Assembly (NCBI GenBank): GCA_018222835.1
Contig: JAAEZN010000013.1
Location: 1-52,335, forward strand
DNA length: 52,335 nucleotides
Direction: 5' to 3'
DNA from: Algicola sp.
Lineage (GTDB): Bacteria; Bacteroidota; Bacteroidia; Flavobacteriales; Flavobacteriaceae
Shown here: positions 36,858 through 45,966 of the stretch, one piece after another
How the letters are laid out: each line of letters starts with the position of its first letter
How positions within the stretch are numbered: the stretch's first letter is position 1
Notes under the pieces: model-generated
What the model was told of the DNA's origin: nothing
Seen by the model: the letters and a program-made list of their open reading frames with translations, nothing else
Databases searched by the model: none
Position numbers and translations under genes: made by a program

Positions 36858-38393
36858 TTAGTGTACGTTGCCCATCAATTTTTTGATCAATGGTGAGGCA
36901 ATAATGACCAATACTCCCGCACCTATCGCGTACTGGGCTATGAGCATAAATCCATCGGTATAAACACTAAGGGTACTAAAGCCGCTTATATCGGTGTCGG
37001 TGCTTTCGATAGCCATTTGTTTTCCAATAAATCCGACCACCTGAAATGCAAAAGCGGACGATAGGAACCACACGCCCATCATAAAAACAACTATCCTTTT
37101 TGGAGAAAGGTCTGTAATTTTTGAAAGCCCTACGGGCGACATGAACAATTCCCCTACAGAAATCAAGAAATACATAAGCAATAAATATGTAAAGGGAACA
37201 AATCCATTATCGTTTGCACTGGTACCACTAATGGCCAGTACATAAAAACTGACTCCCGCGAACAAAAGTCCCATTCCGAACTTATAAGGAGTTCTTGGAT
37301 TAAGTTTTTTCTTGGACAGCCATTGCCACATTAAGGAAATTGGAATGGCCAAAATAATGATCCACATAGAGTTTAAGGAGTTGGTCTGCGAGGCGGTCAT
37401 AATTCCTTCCAAATCCACATTACGAGCGGCAAAAAGTGTAATCACACTTCCCGAAAGCTCGTGAAAACCCCAGAAAATGGTCATAAAAAAGGTTATCAGC
37501 ACTGCTACAAATAGCTTTTTACGCTCCTCTGCTGTGGCTTTGTACATTATGTAGCCCAAATACAATAAAATGGACAACCCAATTAATTTAAATATCACAT
37601 TTACGATATTCTGGTCTCCAAAAAAAGAACCTTCTACTCCCAATGCTTTGTAAGAAGACAACAAATAAGCAATTACGGGAACCGAGGCAAAAGCTAAAAC
37701 AGGAACCATTACGCCTTGTTTTAGGCCCATAACTTTTTTCTCGATATTTCCATTCTCCGGCGGAAGGCCTTTATCTCCGAACACCCCTTTTTTGATTCCG
37801 CTCCAAAAAACGATCAATCCGGTAAGCATCCCTATTCCTGCCAATCCAAATCCATAGTGCCACCCATATTTAGCTGCCAAATATCCACAAAGCAATGGCG
37901 CCACCCATCCACCTATATTGATTCCCATGTAAAAAATGGTGAAGCCCGAATCTTTCTTAGGATCTCCATCCTTATATAAAGAACCTACGAACGTTGATAT
38001 ATTCGGTTTAAAAAAGCCATTCCCTGCAATAATCAAGGAAAGGGCCATAAAAAAGGCGACATTATTTTCGATGGCAAGGACAAAATGCCCCAAGGACATT
38101 AAAATACCTCCAAGAAATATGGAACGGCGCATTCCAAGGATACTATCGGAAATACGACCGCCAATAACTGTTGATGCATAAACCAAAGAACCATAAGACG
38201 AGTACACAGCCGCTGTAGCATAGTCCCGTTCCATTAAGGCAGCGAATATTACATCTACCATGTAGAGTGTAAGCAACGCTCGCATTCCATAAAAACTGAA
38301 ACGTTCCCACAATTCTGCAAAAAATAGATAGAACAACCCCTGTGGATGCCCAAATATTTGTTTCTCGTTCACTGGCTTGGCTACTTCTGACAT
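36858..38393 (-). CDS. POT-family proton-coupled peptide transporter
   Basis: The 511-residue protein has 12-14 membrane helices. POT signatures are present: the ExxERFSFYG-type motif in LWERFSFYGMRALLTLYM (about 28-45), GGRISDSILGMRRSI, and the second-half helix packing. Members import di- and tripeptides with protons. It follows the DPP4-like peptidase gene after 23 nt on the same strand, so peptides released by the peptidase could be taken up by this transporter. Confidence 0.94.
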   Translation of the reverse strand: MSEVAKPVNEKQIFGHPQGLFYLFFAELWERFSFYGMRALLTLYMVDVIFAALMERDYATAAVYSSYGSLVYASTVIGGRISDSILGMRRSIFLGGILMSLGHFVLAIENNVAFFMALSLIIAGNGFFKPNISTFVGSLYKDGDPKKDSGFTIFYMGINIGGWVAPLLCGYLAAKYGWHYGFGLAGIGMLTGLIVFWSGIKKGVFGDKGLPPENGNIEKKVMGLKQGVMVPVLAFASVPVIAYLLSSYKALGVEGSFFGDQNIVNVIFKLIGLSILLYLGYIMYKATAEERKKLFVAVLITFFMTIFWGFHELSGSVITLFAARNVDLEGIMTASQTNSLNSMWIIILAIPISLMWQWLSKKKLNPRTPYKFGMGLLFAGVSFYVLAISGTSANDNGFVPFTYLLLMYFLISVGELFMSPVGLSKITDLSPKRIVVFMMGVWFLSSAFAFQVVGFIGKQMAIESTDTDISGFSTLSVYTDGFMLIAQYAIGAGVLVIIASPLIKKLMGNVH

Positions 38394-38416
38394 AATGGCT
38401 AGGTATTGGTTATATT

Positions 38417-40576
38417 TTAAAGATTTTCTTTAACAAAATTGGTCATTTTGGTATATAGGTGCAATCTGGTATATCCTCCATAAATACCGTGATTTTTATC
38501 TGGATAAATAGCCCATTCGAATTGTTTGTTGGCCTGCACCAATGCTTCTATCATGCGCATGGTATTCTGTACATGAACGTTATCGTCGCCAGACCCATGC
38601 ACCAACAAGTATTTTCCTTTCAACAATTCCGGGTAGTTAAACGGTGAGTTATCATCGTACCCCGTTGGGTTTTCCTGGGGAGTCTGCATGTATCGTTCTG
38701 TATAAATGGTATCGTAAAAACGCCAAGAGGTTACTGGCGCCACAGCAATGGCCATTTCAAAGGTGTCGTTACCTTTCAGTAAGGCATTGGTGGACATAAA
38801 ACCTCCGTAGCTCCAGCCCCAAATTCCGGTTCTGTTCTCATCAATATAGGAGCGTTCGCTCAATTTTTGGGCCGCTACAATTTGATCTTCAACTTCGAAT
38901 TTACCCAACTCCTTTTGGGTCACCTTTTTAAAATCACGTCCTTTTAAACCTGTTCCCCTACCATCTACACAAGCTACGATATATCCTAGAGATGCCAAGT
39001 GTTGATGCCAATAATCATTACTTCCCATCCATTGGTTGGCTACTTGCTGCGAACCTGGGCCACTGTATTGGAACATGAACAATGGATATTTTTTATTGGG
39101 ATCGAAATCGGTAGGTTTGATCAGGTACATATTTAGGTCGTTCCCATTTATATTGATCGTGGAAAATTCCTTAGGTGAAATCTCATAGCCATCCAACTTT
39201 TCCAACAAAGCCGAATTATCTTTAATCTCTTTTATCAATTTACCATTGGAAGCATTGTGCAAGGTAAATTTGTAAGGAGTGGTAGCGCTAGAATATGTGT
39301 TTATGTAATAGGTATAATCACTACTGAAGGCAGCAGAATTGGTACCATCTTCAATAGATAGTTCCTTTTTACGCTTTCCTTTAGTAGAAATACTGTAAAC
39401 GCCCCTGTTGATGGAACCATTTTCTACGGACTGATAAAAAATACGATCGTTATCCTCATCGTAACCATAGTATCTTGTTACTTCCCATGGACCTCCTGTA
39501 ATTTGATTCTTTAATTTCCCGTTTCTTCCATACAAGTAAAGGTGGTTATAGCCATCTGCCTCGCTTGTCCAAATAAAACTGTCATCATCCAAAAAAGTTA
39601 GGTCATCATCTATATCCACATAGGCCGCATCGGTTTCCTCCAACAAAACAGAGAATGAATTATCTTTTGCGTTTACGGCATACATTTTCAAGTTATTCTG
39701 ATGCCTGTTCAACGTCTGAACACTCAAATGATCTGGATGATGCATCCATTTGATTCTTGGAATATAGTATGGATCGTTCAAATCCACATCCGATATTTTT
39801 TCAGAAGCCACATCATACATATGTAAGGTAACAATAGAATTTTTCTCTCCTGCCTTTGGATATTTAAACTCGTGTTGTGAAGGGTACAGGTCCTTTCCAT
39901 AGACATCCATGGAAAAATGGGGAACCTCGGTTTCATCAAATCTTAGAAATGCAATTTTAGTTCCGTTGCTGTTCCATTCAAAAGCGCGAACAAAAGCAAA
40001 TTCTTCTTCGTACACCCAATCCGTCACCCCATTTATGATGGTTCCTTTACTTCCATCAGCAGTAATCTGTTTAGTACTCCGGTCGGCCAAATCCATTACA
40101 TATAAATTATTATCAAGAACATAAGCTACTTTACTGCCGTCTGGCGAAAGTGTAGGTTCTTGAATTTTGGTCTCGGCAATCTTCACCAAGTTTTTAGAGG
40201 CAATATCATATACATAATAAATACCAAGACGGGAACGCCTAAAAATGGGTTCCACTTCTGTGGCCAAAAGTACTTGTGATTCATCATCACTGAAAGAGTA
40301 CGAAGAAAAGTACGGGACAGCATCGGATGAAGCCACAATGGTTTCCACCTTTTCCAAAGTCTTGTAATCGTACTTGTCCAAGCTACTGGAACGCGGAGAG
40401 CGCGTTGTATTTAAAATGGTGTATTGTGTACCATTGTTCATGGATCGTAGGACATCCATGTATTCTGTCCTGAATTCCCCTCCCCAAATTTCTTCAAGGG
40501 TTATTTTTTTCTTTTGTGCAGTGGAAAAAGTAAATACGCCCAAAAGGAATAGGAATAGAAAAGATTTTTTGTGCAT
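38417..40576 (-). CDS. Dipeptidyl peptidase IV-like serine peptidase (family S9B)
   Basis: The family removes X-Pro or X-Ala dipeptides from N-termini. From the ATG at 40576 the protein has 719 residues with a signal peptide (about 1-21, FLFLLGVFTFSTAQ). An upstream ATG at 40606 would put ten extra residues ahead of it. The N-terminal part is a DPP4-type beta-propeller with repeated YxxDxASKxL and GWxxDP-like units and the double-Glu signature in YEEEFAF. The alpha/beta-hydrolase domain has Ser in GWSYGGFMS, Asp in HGSGDDNVHVQ and His in PDKNHGIYGG. It precedes the POT transporter by 23 nt. Confidence 0.93.
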   Translation of the reverse strand: MHKKSFLFLFLLGVFTFSTAQKKKITLEEIWGGEFRTEYMDVLRSMNNGTQYTILNTTRSPRSSSLDKYDYKTLEKVETIVASSDAVPYFSSYSFSDDESQVLLATEVEPIFRRSRLGIYYVYDIASKNLVKIAETKIQEPTLSPDGSKVAYVLDNNLYVMDLADRSTKQITADGSKGTIINGVTDWVYEEEFAFVRAFEWNSNGTKIAFLRFDETEVPHFSMDVYGKDLYPSQHEFKYPKAGEKNSIVTLHMYDVASEKISDVDLNDPYYIPRIKWMHHPDHLSVQTLNRHQNNLKMYAVNAKDNSFSVLLEETDAAYVDIDDDLTFLDDDSFIWTSEADGYNHLYLYGRNGKLKNQITGGPWEVTRYYGYDEDNDRIFYQSVENGSINRGVYSISTKGKRKKELSIEDGTNSAAFSSDYTYYINTYSSATTPYKFTLHNASNGKLIKEIKDNSALLEKLDGYEISPKEFSTININGNDLNMYLIKPTDFDPNKKYPLFMFQYSGPGSQQVANQWMGSNDYWHQHLASLGYIVACVDGRGTGLKGRDFKKVTQKELGKFEVEDQIVAAQKLSERSYIDENRTGIWGWSYGGFMSTNALLKGNDTFEMAIAVAPVTSWRFYDTIYTERYMQTPQENPTGYDDNSPFNYPELLKGKYLLVHGSGDDNVHVQNTMRMIEALVQANKQFEWAIYPDKNHGIYGGYTRLHLYTKMTNFVKENL

Positions 40577-40725
40577 GAAGTGAAAAAATTGATTAAAAAC
40601 TCCCAAGTTTACTAATATTTATCCGAAAAATAAATTTTGCTGTTGCGTTTGCAACAATTTTAACCTTTACCAAAGCGCTTCGGTTTCAAAATAAGGGCAA
40701 GGCTCGTCCAAATGGTCAATATCCT

Positions 40726-40733
40726 TATCTTTG
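40726..40733 (+). promoter_or_regulatory. -7 box of the HMG-CoA reductase gene
   Basis: TATCTTTG matches TAnnTTTG and lies 20 nt ahead of the ATG at 40754; the -33 element is not clear. A 6-bp hairpin (TGTTGC-GTTT-GCAACA, 40641-40656) lies further upstream in the same divergent intergenic region. Confidence 0.5.
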
Positions 40734-40753
40734 ACTGCTTTTAACCAACTCCT

Positions 40754-42070
40754 ATGAAAACGCCCGTTGAAGGATTTTCCAAACTGTCCAAAACCCAAAA
40801 AATTGATTGGATAGCCACTAATTGCACTAAGGACCCAAAGGCCGCCAAACAACTATTGGAGCAGTACTGGAACACCGACCCAAGAGTGCAAAAACTGCAC
40901 GATGAGTTTATAGAGAATACCATTTCCAATTATTATTTGCCATTTGCCATAGCACCTAACTTTATGATCAACGGGGAATTCTATGCCATTCCCATGGCCA
41001 TAGAGGAAAGTTCTGTAGTTGCCGCAGCAAGTAATGCCGCCAAATTTTGGATGGAGCGTGGTGGTTTTAAAGCTGAAATTATTGGTACCGAAAAGGTAGG
41101 ACAGGTTCACTTTATATTTAAAGGCGATAAAGGAAAACTCTCGGAGTTCTTCGCTTCGGTAAAACCGGAGTTATTACAAAGCGTAGCTTCCATTGCCCAA
41201 AACATGGAAAAGCGTGGTGGAGGCATTAACAATATCGAATTACGGGATTTAAACGATAAAATTGAAGGCTACCATCAACTCCACTGCACTTTTGAGACCT
41301 TGGATGCCATGGGGGCAAACTTTATCAACTCCTGTTTGGAACAGTTTGCAAAGACCTTAAAAGAGCAGGCTCTCGCTTTTGATGGTTTTTCGGAAGAAGA
41401 AAAAAACATCGAGGTGGTGATGAGCATTTTATCCAACTATGTACCCAATTGTTTGGTAAAGGCCGAGGTGAGTTGTCCCATTTCAGAATTGGGCAATGCC
41501 GACATGCCTGCCAAAGAATTTGCCCAAAAATTTGTTCAGGCCGTAAATATCGCCAAAGTGGAGCCTTACCGGGCCGTGACCCACAACAAAGGGATTATGA
41601 ACGGGATTGATGCCGTGGTACTGGCCACGGGTAACGATTTTAGGGCAGTAGAGGCAGGTGTGCATGCTTATGCAGCAAAAGACGGACAGTATTCAAGCCT
41701 GACCCACGCCAAGATCGAGAACGACATATTTAAATTTTGGATAGAGATTCCTTTGGCTCTAGGTACAGTGGGCGGTTTGACTTCTTTGCACCCCTTGGTA
41801 AAGCTTGCTTTGGAAATTCTTCAAAATCCAACCGCAAAAGAGTTGATGCAGATTGTTGCTGTTGCCGGTTTGGCACAGAATTTTGCCGCTGTTCGCAGTT
41901 TGGTCACTACGGGCATTCAAAAAGGACATATGAAAATGCACTTATTGAACATGCTCAATCAATTAGGTGCAACGGAAGAGGAAAAACAAAAATTGGTGCA
42001 TTATTTTAAGGACCAGACCGTAACCAACGCTTCGGTAAAAGAAGCTCTTGATAAAGTTAAAGCAGAGTAA
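40754..42070 (+). CDS. mvaA: HMG-CoA reductase (class II type)
   Basis: This enzyme reduces HMG-CoA to mevalonate, the committed step of the mevalonate route to isoprenoids. The 438-residue protein has the class II pattern: EESSVVAAASNAAKFW (about 83-98) with catalytic Glu, DAMGANFINSCLEQ (about 185-198), NKGIMNGIDAVVLATGNDFRA with catalytic Lys and Asp (about 276-296), GGLTSLHPL and the C-terminal GHMKMH His region. It is soluble, with no membrane part. Its TAA overlaps the ATG of the GHMP kinase by one base (TAATG at 42068-42072), indicating one operon. Confidence 0.95.
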   Translation: MKTPVEGFSKLSKTQKIDWIATNCTKDPKAAKQLLEQYWNTDPRVQKLHDEFIENTISNYYLPFAIAPNFMINGEFYAIPMAIEESSVVAAASNAAKFWMERGGFKAEIIGTEKVGQVHFIFKGDKGKLSEFFASVKPELLQSVASIAQNMEKRGGGINNIELRDLNDKIEGYHQLHCTFETLDAMGANFINSCLEQFAKTLKEQALAFDGFSEEEKNIEVVMSILSNYVPNCLVKAEVSCPISELGNADMPAKEFAQKFVQAVNIAKVEPYRAVTHNKGIMNGIDAVVLATGNDFRAVEAGVHAYAAKDGQYSSLTHAKIENDIFKFWIEIPLALGTVGGLTSLHPLVKLALEILQNPTAKELMQIVAVAGLAQNFAAVRSLVTTGIQKGHMKMHLLNMLNQLGATEEEKQKLVHYFKDQTVTNASVKEALDKVKAE

Positions 42071-42978
42071 TGGAAAAGGAGTTTTACAGTAATGGTAAAT
42101 TATTGCTCTCGGGCGAGTATGCTATCTTGGATGGGGCCTTGGGATTGGCCATTCCTACTAGCTATGGACAATCGCTCCATGTAACTCCTACCACCACCGG
42201 TTTTTTGGATTGGGCCAGTTTTAACGAAAATAAGAACGTTTGGTTCTCTGCCAAATTCGATTTGTCCAACTTAAATGTAATTTCTGCTTCGGACGAAGCA
42301 ATGGCCAAAACATTGAAATCTTTACTATTGGAAGCTAATGCACAAAACCCATTGTTATTGACAGACAGTAATGGTTTTCAAATAGAAACACATCTTTCTT
42401 TTCCGAGGTCTTGGGGATTGGGAACTTCATCCACCCTTATAAATAATTTGGCGCAATGGGCACGAGTGGATGCTTATCAACTATTATGGAACGCATTTGG
42501 CGGAAGTGGTTACGATATCGCCTGTGCGCAAACCAATTCACCTTTAACCTATCAACTAAAAAATAGCACGCCCAAGATTGAAATTATTGACTTTGACCCA
42601 TATTTTAAGGACTCCCTATATTTTGTGCATCTAAATCAAAAACAGAGCAGCAAAGCGGCAATTGCCAATTATAGGAAACAAGCGTTTGATACTTCGGAGC
42701 TTGTAAAAAAAATATCCGGCCTTACCCGAAGAATGATCAGTGCATCCACGTTGTCTGATTTCGAATCGATAATGGAAGAACACGAATCCTTACTTTTCCC
42801 CATTTTAAAGATGAGCCCCATTAAACAACGTCTTTTTCCGGATTATTTTGGAATGGTAAAAAGTCTTGGTGCTTGGGGTGGTGATTTTATTTTGGCCTCT
42901 GGCGACGAAAAATCAATTTCCTATTTTAAATCTAGAGGGTATGATACTGTGATTCCATACTCAAAAATGATCCTTTAG
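42070..42978 (+). CDS. GYDIA-family GHMP kinase, probably in the mevalonate pathway
   Basis: The 302-residue protein has the GHMP fold: SNGKLLLSGEYAILDG at the start (about 6-21), the glycine-rich phosphate loop PRSWGLGTSSTL (about 115-126) and the GGSGYDIACAQ segment (about 143-153) that gives the family its name. A C-terminal GAWGGDFILAS-type motif follows. The family belongs with mevalonate or phosphomevalonate kinases; the exact substrate cannot be told from sequence. Co-transcription with HMG-CoA reductase supports a mevalonate-pathway step. The start overlaps the upstream stop by one base. Confidence 0.88.
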   Translation: MEKEFYSNGKLLLSGEYAILDGALGLAIPTSYGQSLHVTPTTTGFLDWASFNENKNVWFSAKFDLSNLNVISASDEAMAKTLKSLLLEANAQNPLLLTDSNGFQIETHLSFPRSWGLGTSSTLINNLAQWARVDAYQLLWNAFGGSGYDIACAQTNSPLTYQLKNSTPKIEIIDFDPYFKDSLYFVHLNQKQSSKAAIANYRKQAFDTSELVKKISGLTRRMISASTLSDFESIMEEHESLLFPILKMSPIKQRLFPDYFGMVKSLGAWGGDFILASGDEKSISYFKSRGYDTVIPYSKMIL

Positions 42979-43075
42979 GCTATTTCTTTATTTTTCACCT
43001 ATATTCATTTACCGCATTCGTAAACTCAAATCGGGCATTCGTCAGATCTAAACAGTCAATGTAGTACTTTACTAA

Positions 43076-43101
43076 TAAGTTTGATACCTATTCATCAAAC
43101 T
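43076..43101 (+). promoter_or_regulatory. Promoter -7 box within an inverted repeat
   Basis: TAAGTTTG (43076-43083) fits TAnnTTTG. AGTTTGAT (43078-43085) is repeated as ATCAAACT (43094-43101) with an 8-nt spacer, so an 8-bp inverted repeat overlaps the -7 box and the expected transcription start ahead of the gene at 43112. Confidence 0.45.
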
Positions 43102-43111
43102 ATTTAGAAAA

Positions 43112-43693
43112 ATGTTCCAAATCTTTACAAAAATAGTTTACCGATTCCTTCTTGGAGTCGTGTTTTTATTTGTTTTCCAAGCCTATTCCCAACTTGACTC
43201 AGCTATAACCAATAGGCTCAATGGCTTTATGCGCGAAAACTGCACAACCACATTTAATGAAATTTCTTCCGCCCCAGTAGAAAGCATACTCAAACATAAA
43301 GTCTTCCACATTGTTCAGGAGACCCAGAACATATATGGCGAAAGGAAGAAAAACATCAATGAATTTATAGTAATCGATACTGGACAAAAAGTAAAAGGTT
43401 TTGAACGAATCCAAACCAATACAAGCTTGCCAGAACTTACCGGTTACATTAGAGAAGATTTTGTACTGAATCAAGAAACCGCCCACCAATTCCAATCGCT
43501 CTTGGATTACATTTATCCTATCGCGGAGTGGAAGCCGGACAAAAGGGAGTTTTTCCAAAAAAATGGCAAATGGTACTTTTTACGCGATGCCTATTTCCGG
43601 ACTAAACAAGGGTTTGAAATCACTGTGGATACTCAAGAAAAGATTACCGATATCTGCTATAAAATGAAATGGGACGGTTCTGAAAGTAAATAA
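43112..43693 (+). CDS. Secreted protein of unknown function
   Basis: The 193-residue protein has a signal peptide (about 1-26, LLGVVFLFVFQAYSQ) and no lipobox. The mature part has mixed alpha/beta character with no recognised catalytic motif; a WKPDKREFFQKNGKWYFLRD segment and two Cys (about residues 43 and 185) stand out. It stands alone, with its own promoter-like site and a terminator at 43711-43740, and may be regulated by the inverted repeat at 43078-43101. I give no function. Confidence 0.75.
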   Translation: MFQIFTKIVYRFLLGVVFLFVFQAYSQLDSAITNRLNGFMRENCTTTFNEISSAPVESILKHKVFHIVQETQNIYGERKKNINEFIVIDTGQKVKGFERIQTNTSLPELTGYIREDFVLNQETAHQFQSLLDYIYPIAEWKPDKREFFQKNGKWYFLRDAYFRTKQGFEITVDTQEKITDICYKMKWDGSESK

Positions 43694-43710
43694 CACGAAC
43701 ATGGCCCAAT

Positions 43711-43740
43711 AAAAAAGCCTCCCGATTAGGAGGCTTTTTT
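43711..43740. terminator. Bidirectional intrinsic terminator
   Basis: Arms 43711-43722 and 43729-43740 (AAAAAAGCCTCC / GGAGGCTTTTTT, perfect) close a CGATTA loop. It serves the convergent genes on both sides. Confidence 0.92.
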
Positions 43741-43761
43741 TATATCTGAACAACTACTTTT

Positions 43762-45882
43762 CTAGTAGAATGTAGCTCTTTTATCTTCTATCTCAGCTTT
43801 ATCTTTTAAAGCGTTATAAACCGCACCGTTTACTCTAGCCGCAGCACTACTTTGCAAGTTCTGCGCGTAAGTACTGTAATTTTCAACATCTGCAGCTTCA
43901 GTTTTATTGGTCACCTTGATCATGAAAACCCCTGATTCTCCCTCGATCAATTTGGAAGTTTGGTTTGCATCCAAAGCAAATGCAGTTCCTACAACTAATG
44001 GCTCTCTACCTGCTCCCGGTATAGTTGGGGAAGACAAAGTTACCGCCGAGGCAGTACTAACACTTACATTGTTATCTGAAGCAATGGCATCCATTGCCTT
44101 ACCTTGATTGGCAGCGATAATCTGTTCTGCCTTGCGTTCTTTTCTAATTGCCGGTAACGCTGTAGCGGAAGCGTCTTCGGGGGCCATTACGCCTTTTTTG
44201 TATTTTTTGGTCAATTGCACCACGGCATAACCATTATTTACATTAAAACGTCTAATATCACCAACACTGGTATCTTCGTTAAATACCCACTGCACTATGC
44301 TACGTTGTGAACCAAGTCCGGGAAGGTTTTCTTCCATCTCCTTGATTTTATTTACAGGACGAACTGTATAAGTACTTTCTCTTGCGATGTCTCCAAAACT
44401 TTCCGGTTCTGCATCCAAAACGGCCATTTCGAATTTAGTCGCATCGGTAAACAAGGTATTGATAGTTTCTTCTGAAGGCTCTATCTCTCTGGCTAAAGTA
44501 GCAACCTGAATCACATCTTGCTTGTCATCCACTTTAATTACGTGGTATCCAAATTGTGTCTCTACCAAACCAATGGTCCCTGTTGGGTTTCCAAAAGAGA
44601 AATCGTTGAACTCGTCCGCCATTACACCTTCTTGGAAATAGCCCAAATCACCCCCACGTGGTGCTGATGGACCATCTGAATTCTCTCTGGCCAATGTAGT
44701 GAACAATACATCTTCTTTTTTGGCTTCGGCCAATAGTCTTTTAGCTTCGGTTTCGGCTTCTTCTTTTGTTCTGGTAATCGAAGGGTTTGCACGTTCAGCA
44801 CCTTCCCAAGTAATCAAAATATGGCTTGCCTTTACGGTTCCGTTGGCTTTCCTGTCCATTACCTTGGAAATTTTGTAAAAATCACCATCCTTGTAAGGAC
44901 CATAAATATCACCTGCATTCATTGCCATAAGTGTATCAGCAACAACGGCCGGCAAATCGTTTTTGGCCTTATAGATCGTATCGAATTTGGAATCAGAATA
45001 ACGATCCAAAAATGCGACCATGTCCGTGGTATTCCTAAATCCGGCAATGGTATCGTTTGCATCCTTCGCCTCAGAATATTCCACTGAATCATCCAACAGG
45101 GCAGTAATTCCTTCTTTTACACTGTTGTCATCCTCTGCAGATGGCTTCTCTTCAAAATATACAAATCTAATATCCCTAGCCTTCTCTTGTTCGAACAAAG
45201 CTTTATGATCGTTGATGTAGGCTTGGATATCACTTTTGGACACATTAATGGTACTATCGGGGATAGAAGTAAAAGGAATACGAACATACTGAAGATCCAC
45301 TTTGTTGTTGGACATATCGTAGTTCAGTTTTCCTTCGGTCAAGGTTGCAGTAACTCCTCCTTTAACCAAATTAAAATACATACGTTCCTTGGCAGCTTGA
45401 ATTATTGATGCCTCATCTTGCAACCATGCATCATATCTTAGAGGATCGTTTACTTTCCAATCGGCAATAGCGCTTTTGAACACTTCTTCGTTAAAGATTC
45501 CGTTTTCATCTTGAAAATCTGGAATTTGAGCATAACCGGATGTTCTTACAAACTCAACAATCTGATCACTTTCCACATCAATGCCCAAGTCTTCGAACTG
45601 CTGGTTCAAAATGGTCTTTCTAACTTCTTGATCGTACACCATGTTCACCAATTGGGTAGATGTAACTGTGGGGCCATATCGCCTAGAAGCCGTTTCTACC
45701 TGAGCTCTGAACTCATCAATGGGAATATTTTCTCCATTTACCTCAGCGACCGTGGAACCAACTTTTGTCCCAGAAAAGTTATCACTGCTGAATACTCCGG
45801 ATATTACGAATGCGAACAACGCCAAACCAATTATTAGAATTAGAACAGTTGTCCGTTTTCTAATATTCTCTAATATTGCCAT
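43762..45882 (-). CDS. SurA/PpiD-type peptidyl-prolyl isomerase chaperone
   Basis: The 706-residue protein has one N-terminal membrane helix (about 12-32, TTVLILIIGLALFAFVISG), then a SurA-N-like helical region (about 45-200). The parvulin domain (about 325-440) has SHILITWEGAE, a GDLGYFQEG-type core and TQFGYHVIKV. A long C-terminal region follows. This matches PpiD-type inner-membrane chaperones that help outer-membrane and secreted proteins fold. I use the ATG at 45882 (MAILENIRKRTT); an upstream ATG at 45936 would put 18 basic residues in front of the helix. It is the last gene of a group with a CNNM protein, a small membrane protein, LptC and a TPR protein. Confidence 0.93.
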   Translation of the reverse strand: MAILENIRKRTTVLILIIGLALFAFVISGVFSSDNFSGTKVGSTVAEVNGENIPIDEFRAQVETASRRYGPTVTSTQLVNMVYDQEVRKTILNQQFEDLGIDVESDQIVEFVRTSGYAQIPDFQDENGIFNEEVFKSAIADWKVNDPLRYDAWLQDEASIIQAAKERMYFNLVKGGVTATLTEGKLNYDMSNNKVDLQYVRIPFTSIPDSTINVSKSDIQAYINDHKALFEQEKARDIRFVYFEEKPSAEDDNSVKEGITALLDDSVEYSEAKDANDTIAGFRNTTDMVAFLDRYSDSKFDTIYKAKNDLPAVVADTLMAMNAGDIYGPYKDGDFYKISKVMDRKANGTVKASHILITWEGAERANPSITRTKEEAETEAKRLLAEAKKEDVLFTTLARENSDGPSAPRGGDLGYFQEGVMADEFNDFSFGNPTGTIGLVETQFGYHVIKVDDKQDVIQVATLAREIEPSEETINTLFTDATKFEMAVLDAEPESFGDIARESTYTVRPVNKIKEMEENLPGLGSQRSIVQWVFNEDTSVGDIRRFNVNNGYAVVQLTKKYKKGVMAPEDASATALPAIRKERKAEQIIAANQGKAMDAIASDNNVSVSTASAVTLSSPTIPGAGREPLVVGTAFALDANQTSKLIEGESGVFMIKVTNKTEAADVENYSTYAQNLQSSAAARVNGAVYNALKDKAEIEDKRATFY

Positions 45883-45966
45883 TTTACTGCTTGTTTTCTT
45901 TAAATTCAGTGGGCGAAAATACCACTTTCTTTTCAAATAGGAAAGCTAAAAAAGGGGCGGAAAATA

